A stretch of 13,403 bases of DNA. Source: Lachnospiraceae bacterium (GTDB lineage: Bacteria; Bacillota; Clostridia; Lachnospirales; Lachnospiraceae). A model generated the notes under the pieces. It did no database searches, was not told the DNA's origin, and worked only from the letters and a program-made list of their open reading frames with translations. Location: assembly GCA_900770225.1 (NCBI GenBank), contig CAAGJU010000099.1:1-13403 (forward strand). Reading direction: 5' to 3'. Positions 11,081 to 13,403 of this stretch are shown in pieces (positions within the stretch are counted from its first letter, which is position 1; each line of letters opens with the position of its first letter). The position numbers and the translations under genes are program-made.

Positions 11081-13403
11081 ATGAAGAAGAAAAACAAAAC
11101 AAAATCTTTAAGAAAAAATGCATTGTTAAGAGGAGCGGCTGCGACAGGCGCTGTGCTGGGCGGAACCGCCCTGTATGCGCACGGAAATCCGGTCTTTGCG
11201 GAGACACAGTCTATGTCGATGTCGGATTCAGGCACGGACCTGTCGAGTGAGCTGGAACAGATGTCGGCATCGGCATCCGGGTCGGCTTCGCTGCAGGATT
11301 CTCAGCTGTCGGCGGATTCGACGGCTGCGGCAAAGTCTGCTTCGACAGAAGATTCGCAGATCGGATCGGAATCCGATTCGGCGGCGGATTCGTTATCGGC
11401 AGAGGATTCTCAGCTGTCGGCGGATTCGACGGCTGCGGCCAAGTCTGCATCGACAGAAGGTTCGCAGATCGGTTCGGAATCCGATTCGGCGGCGGATTCG
11501 TTATCGGCAGAGGACTCTCAGCTGGCGGACGCTTCGACGGCGGCGTCTGCGTCGGCTTCAAAGCTTGCGTCTGAGCAGGCCTCCGCGTCAGCATCGGCTT
11601 CTGCCGTGGAGGATGAACGGTACAGTGCAAGAAACAGCAGCCGTGATTCGCTGTCAGCATCAGCCTCGACTTCCTACATAGCGGAATCACTTTCTCTGGC
11701 ATCGGCCTCTGCGTCCGCGGAATCTGCATATGAATCTGCGAGTGCATCCGCATCTCTTGCGGCATCGGAATATGCCCTGAATGAGTCCACGAGGCAGAGC
11801 CTGGAGGAGAGTCTGTCCACGGAATTATCTGCAGCGAATTCTTTTTATGAGTCGGCTTCGACCTCTTTTGCTAAAGCGGGAAATGAGGATCAGTATCTGG
11901 AAAAGCTGATCAGAGATATTGAAGCAGCGTCGAGAACACTGGATGCCGTGCAGCAGAAGTATATCGAAGCCAATGACATTGTCAGAGGAGATTACTGGAC
12001 TGCGGGGAACAATCTCGCCAATCTGCTGGTGCAGTATCGTTTTTATCAGGAGAGCCAGGTAAAAAATATTGATACCAGCACATGGGAGCAGAACAGGAAC
12101 AACGGAAACAATGTAAAGGTTAGTTACACGGACAGCAACGGCAATAATCAGGAGGCGTATTTTGATTACATCACGATTGATCGTGATGGAAATGCCCTGA
12201 TGGATAATAAAGGTCATGAAATTTGGGGAAACAACAATGCTTATTCCAGAGCGGATAATATCAGCGGCATCATGGTGGTGAAGAAAACACCTGTTTATGA
12301 TAAAAACGGCAATCTGACAGGATTTACGACAGATACCAGCGATGTAAAGCACGAATATCAGAATTACCATGGCGAAACGAAAGACGGCAATTTCGCTGAC
12401 AAGGGCTATGTGTATTTCACCATCAAGGATTTTGAAAAAGGTGTTGACGATTACCATAAAGAGAGGAGCGAAGTGACCTCAGTCTCTGAAACGGCCAGCA
12501 CGCTGAAATCTGAATCGGAATCGCTGTCGCAATCTGACAGTTTAAGCCATTCGTCCTCGGAAAGCGGTTCGGATAGTTTCAGCAATTCCGTGTCCGACAG
12601 CCTGAAAACATCAGAATCTGATAGTAAATCAAGATCAGAACGCTTTTCCGACAGTACATCAAAGTCGGGGAGTACGAGCACATCGGAGAGTGAATCTATA
12701 TCTGAGAGCGCAAGTGTTTCGGAGAGTCAGAGCGAGTCGGATTCTTTAAGCCAGGAGGACAGTGAAAAAGAATCTGAGAGCATTTCGAAGAGTGCATCGG
12801 AGTCCAGATCAGAGAGCAGCAGTGAATCTGAAAGCGTTTCAAAGAGCGCATCGGAGTCCAGATCAGAGAGCAGCAGTGAATCGGCGAGTGCCTCGACAAG
12901 TGCATCAGCATCCAGATCGCAGAGCAGCAGTGAATCGGCGAGTGCCTCCACAAGTGCATCAGCATCCAGATCACAGAGCAGTAGCGAATCGACGAGTGCT
13001 TCGAAGAGTGCATCTGAGTCCAGATCAGAGAGTATCAGTGAATCCGTCAGCGCTTCGACCAGTGCATCAGAGAGCGCCTCAACAAGTACATCGGAGAGCG
13101 AATCGGCGAGCACTTCGGCAAGTGTCAGCAGCTCAGAGAGTGCCTCGACCAGTACATCGGGGAGTGAATCGGCGAGCACTTCGGCAAGTATCAGCAATTC
13201 AGCAAGTGCCTCGACCAGTGCATCGGAGAGCATCAGCGGCTCGGTGAGCACTTCGGAGAGCACCAGTGCATCCGTCAGCACGAGCGAGTCAGCGAGCACC
13301 AGCGCATCCATCAGCGGATCGGAGAGCACCAGTGCATCCGTCAGCACGAGCGAGTCAGCGAGCACCAGCGCATCCATCAGCGGATCGGAGAGCACCAGTG
13401 CAT
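11081..13403 (+). CDS. Serine-rich repeat surface adhesin, 3' end beyond the window
   Basis: At least 774 residues, open at the right edge. Residues 1-40 form a signal peptide: a basic start (MKKKNKTKSLRK), then a Gly-rich hydrophobic core (GAAATGAVLGGTALY), cut after PVFA. The Gly content recalls accessory-Sec substrates, but the KxYKxGKxW motif is absent. Residues 44-250 are a first Ser/Ala-rich region with a duplicated 36-residue unit. Residues about 253-465 are a non-repetitive part: a helical stretch (to about 330), then Asn/Gly/Asp-rich beta-like sequence (DRDGNAL, DKNGNLTGF), the likely ligand-binding region. From 466 a second region is built of SxSx dipeptides with 18- and 22-residue repeats. 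This order matches serine-rich repeat glycoproteins, which are O-glycosylated and wall-anchored; the anchor lies outside the window. Serine codons shift from TCG-dominated at the N-terminus to mixed AGC/AGT/TCG in the distal repeats. GAGG lies 10 nt before the ATG. Confidence 0.88.
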   Translation, partial: MKKKNKTKSLRKNALLRGAAATGAVLGGTALYAHGNPVFAETQSMSMSDSGTDLSSELEQMSASASGSASLQDSQLSADSTAAAKSASTEDSQIGSESDSAADSLSAEDSQLSADSTAAAKSASTEGSQIGSESDSAADSLSAEDSQLADASTAASASASKLASEQASASASASAVEDERYSARNSSRDSLSASASTSYIAESLSLASASASAESAYESASASASLAASEYALNESTRQSLEESLSTELSAANSFYESASTSFAKAGNEDQYLEKLIRDIEAASRTLDAVQQKYIEANDIVRGDYWTAGNNLANLLVQYRFYQESQVKNIDTSTWEQNRNNGNNVKVSYTDSNGNNQEAYFDYITIDRDGNALMDNKGHEIWGNNNAYSRADNISGIMVVKKTPVYDKNGNLTGFTTDTSDVKHEYQNYHGETKDGNFADKGYVYFTIKDFEKGVDDYHKERSEVTSVSETASTLKSESESLSQSDSLSHSSSESGSDSFSNSVSDSLKTSESDSKSRSERFSDSTSKSGSTSTSESESISESASVSESQSESDSLSQEDSEKESESISKSASESRSESSSESESVSKSASESRSESSSESASASTSASASRSQSSSESASASTSASASRSQSSSESTSASKSASESRSESISESVSASTSASESASTSTSESESASTSASVSSSESASTSTSGSESASTSASISNSASASTSASESISGSVSTSESTSASVSTSESASTSASISGSESTSASVSTSESASTSASISGSESTSA
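11297..11512 (+). repeat. Two 108-bp tandem repeats in the first serine-rich region
   Basis: Copies at 11297-11404 and 11405-11512 differ at four bases (104 of 108 identical) and encode a 36-residue unit starting DSQLSADSTAAAKSAS. A partial third copy starts at 11513. Recent duplication is likely. Confidence 0.9.
12779..13048 (+). repeat. Five 54-bp repeats in the second serine-rich region
   Basis: Five 18-residue units of the form SxSxSASxSRSxSSSESx start at 12779, 12833, 12887, 12941 and 12995. Units 3 and 4 are nearly identical; units 1, 2 and 5 carry Lys and Glu variants. Confidence 0.85.
13254..13403 (+). repeat. 66-bp exact repeats running off the window
   Basis: The unit at 13261-13326 is repeated without a mismatch at 13327-13392, and a third copy begins at 13393. 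It encodes 22 residues of Ser, Thr, Ala and Glu. Perfect identity points to recent expansion or to homogenisation, and also makes this edge prone to assembly collapse. Confidence 0.9.

Noticed and set aside
11211..11765. Minus-strand Pro/Asn-rich open frame opposite the first serine-rich region
   Set aside because: Also a shadow of the TCG-rich serine repeats; no start signals.
12727..13395. Long minus-strand open frame of Leu/Asp/Ala repeats opposite the adhesin
   Set aside because: It is the mirror of the serine-rich repeat: period and composition follow entirely from the coding strand.
12779..13403. Regular repeats as a CRISPR array
   Set aside because: The repeats are contiguous, a multiple of three, in frame and without unique spacers; they are protein-coding repeats.

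Overview
The window looks like a low-to-mid GC, Gram-positive anaerobe of the class Clostridia, probably a Lachnospiraceae-type bacterium. The signs are S-layer-homology domains with TRGQ motifs, AGGAGG-type ribosome binding sites with frequent GTG and TTG starts, a Gram-positive type IV prepilin, BioY plus a clostridial BioB under a BirA-like operator, and a very serine-rich wall protein. The genus cannot be fixed from sequence reading alone.

Layout. Positions 1-340 are non-coding and rich in hairpins and inverted repeats, ending in a 19-bp motif that recurs at 8751. Positions 341-3778 (+) encode a 1145-residue cytoplasmic c-di-GMP protein with PAS-like sensor segments, one intact EAL phosphodiesterase domain and two GGDEF-like domains that have lost their signature. 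A terminator and an AT-rich spacer lead to a type IV prepilin-like gene (4312-5268, TTG start) with its own terminator. A spacer with three 34-bp repeats precedes a secreted protein with three C-terminal SLH domains (5672-7759, GTG start). Convergent to it on the minus strand is a SprT-like zinc-metalloprotease homologue (7957-8658). Also on the minus strand, bioB and bioY (10577-8850) form a biotin synthesis and uptake operon with a promoter, an overlapping BirA-type operator and a terminator. Divergent from bioB, and running off the right edge, is a serine-rich repeat adhesin (11081 to beyond 13403) laid out as signal peptide, short Ser-rich region, folded region and long Ser-rich region.

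How the genes fit together. Much of the window concerns the cell surface: a pilin, an SLH-anchored protein and a serine-rich adhesin, with a c-di-GMP-degrading regulator beside the pilin. A shared sessile/adhesive programme is an attractive inference, but each surface gene appears to have its own transcription unit and no pilus assembly, S-layer anchoring, accessory Sec or glycosyltransferase genes lie in the window. The biotin operon is a separate housekeeping island. The most unusual points are the catalytically asymmetric c-di-GMP protein, the pilin with a leucine-rich-like and wall-repeat-like C-terminus, the Ser replacing one cluster-ligand Cys in BioB, and the adhesin, which lacks the recognisable KxYKxGKxW signal of many serine-rich glycoproteins. 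No tRNA, rRNA, CRISPR array, transposase or phage gene was seen.
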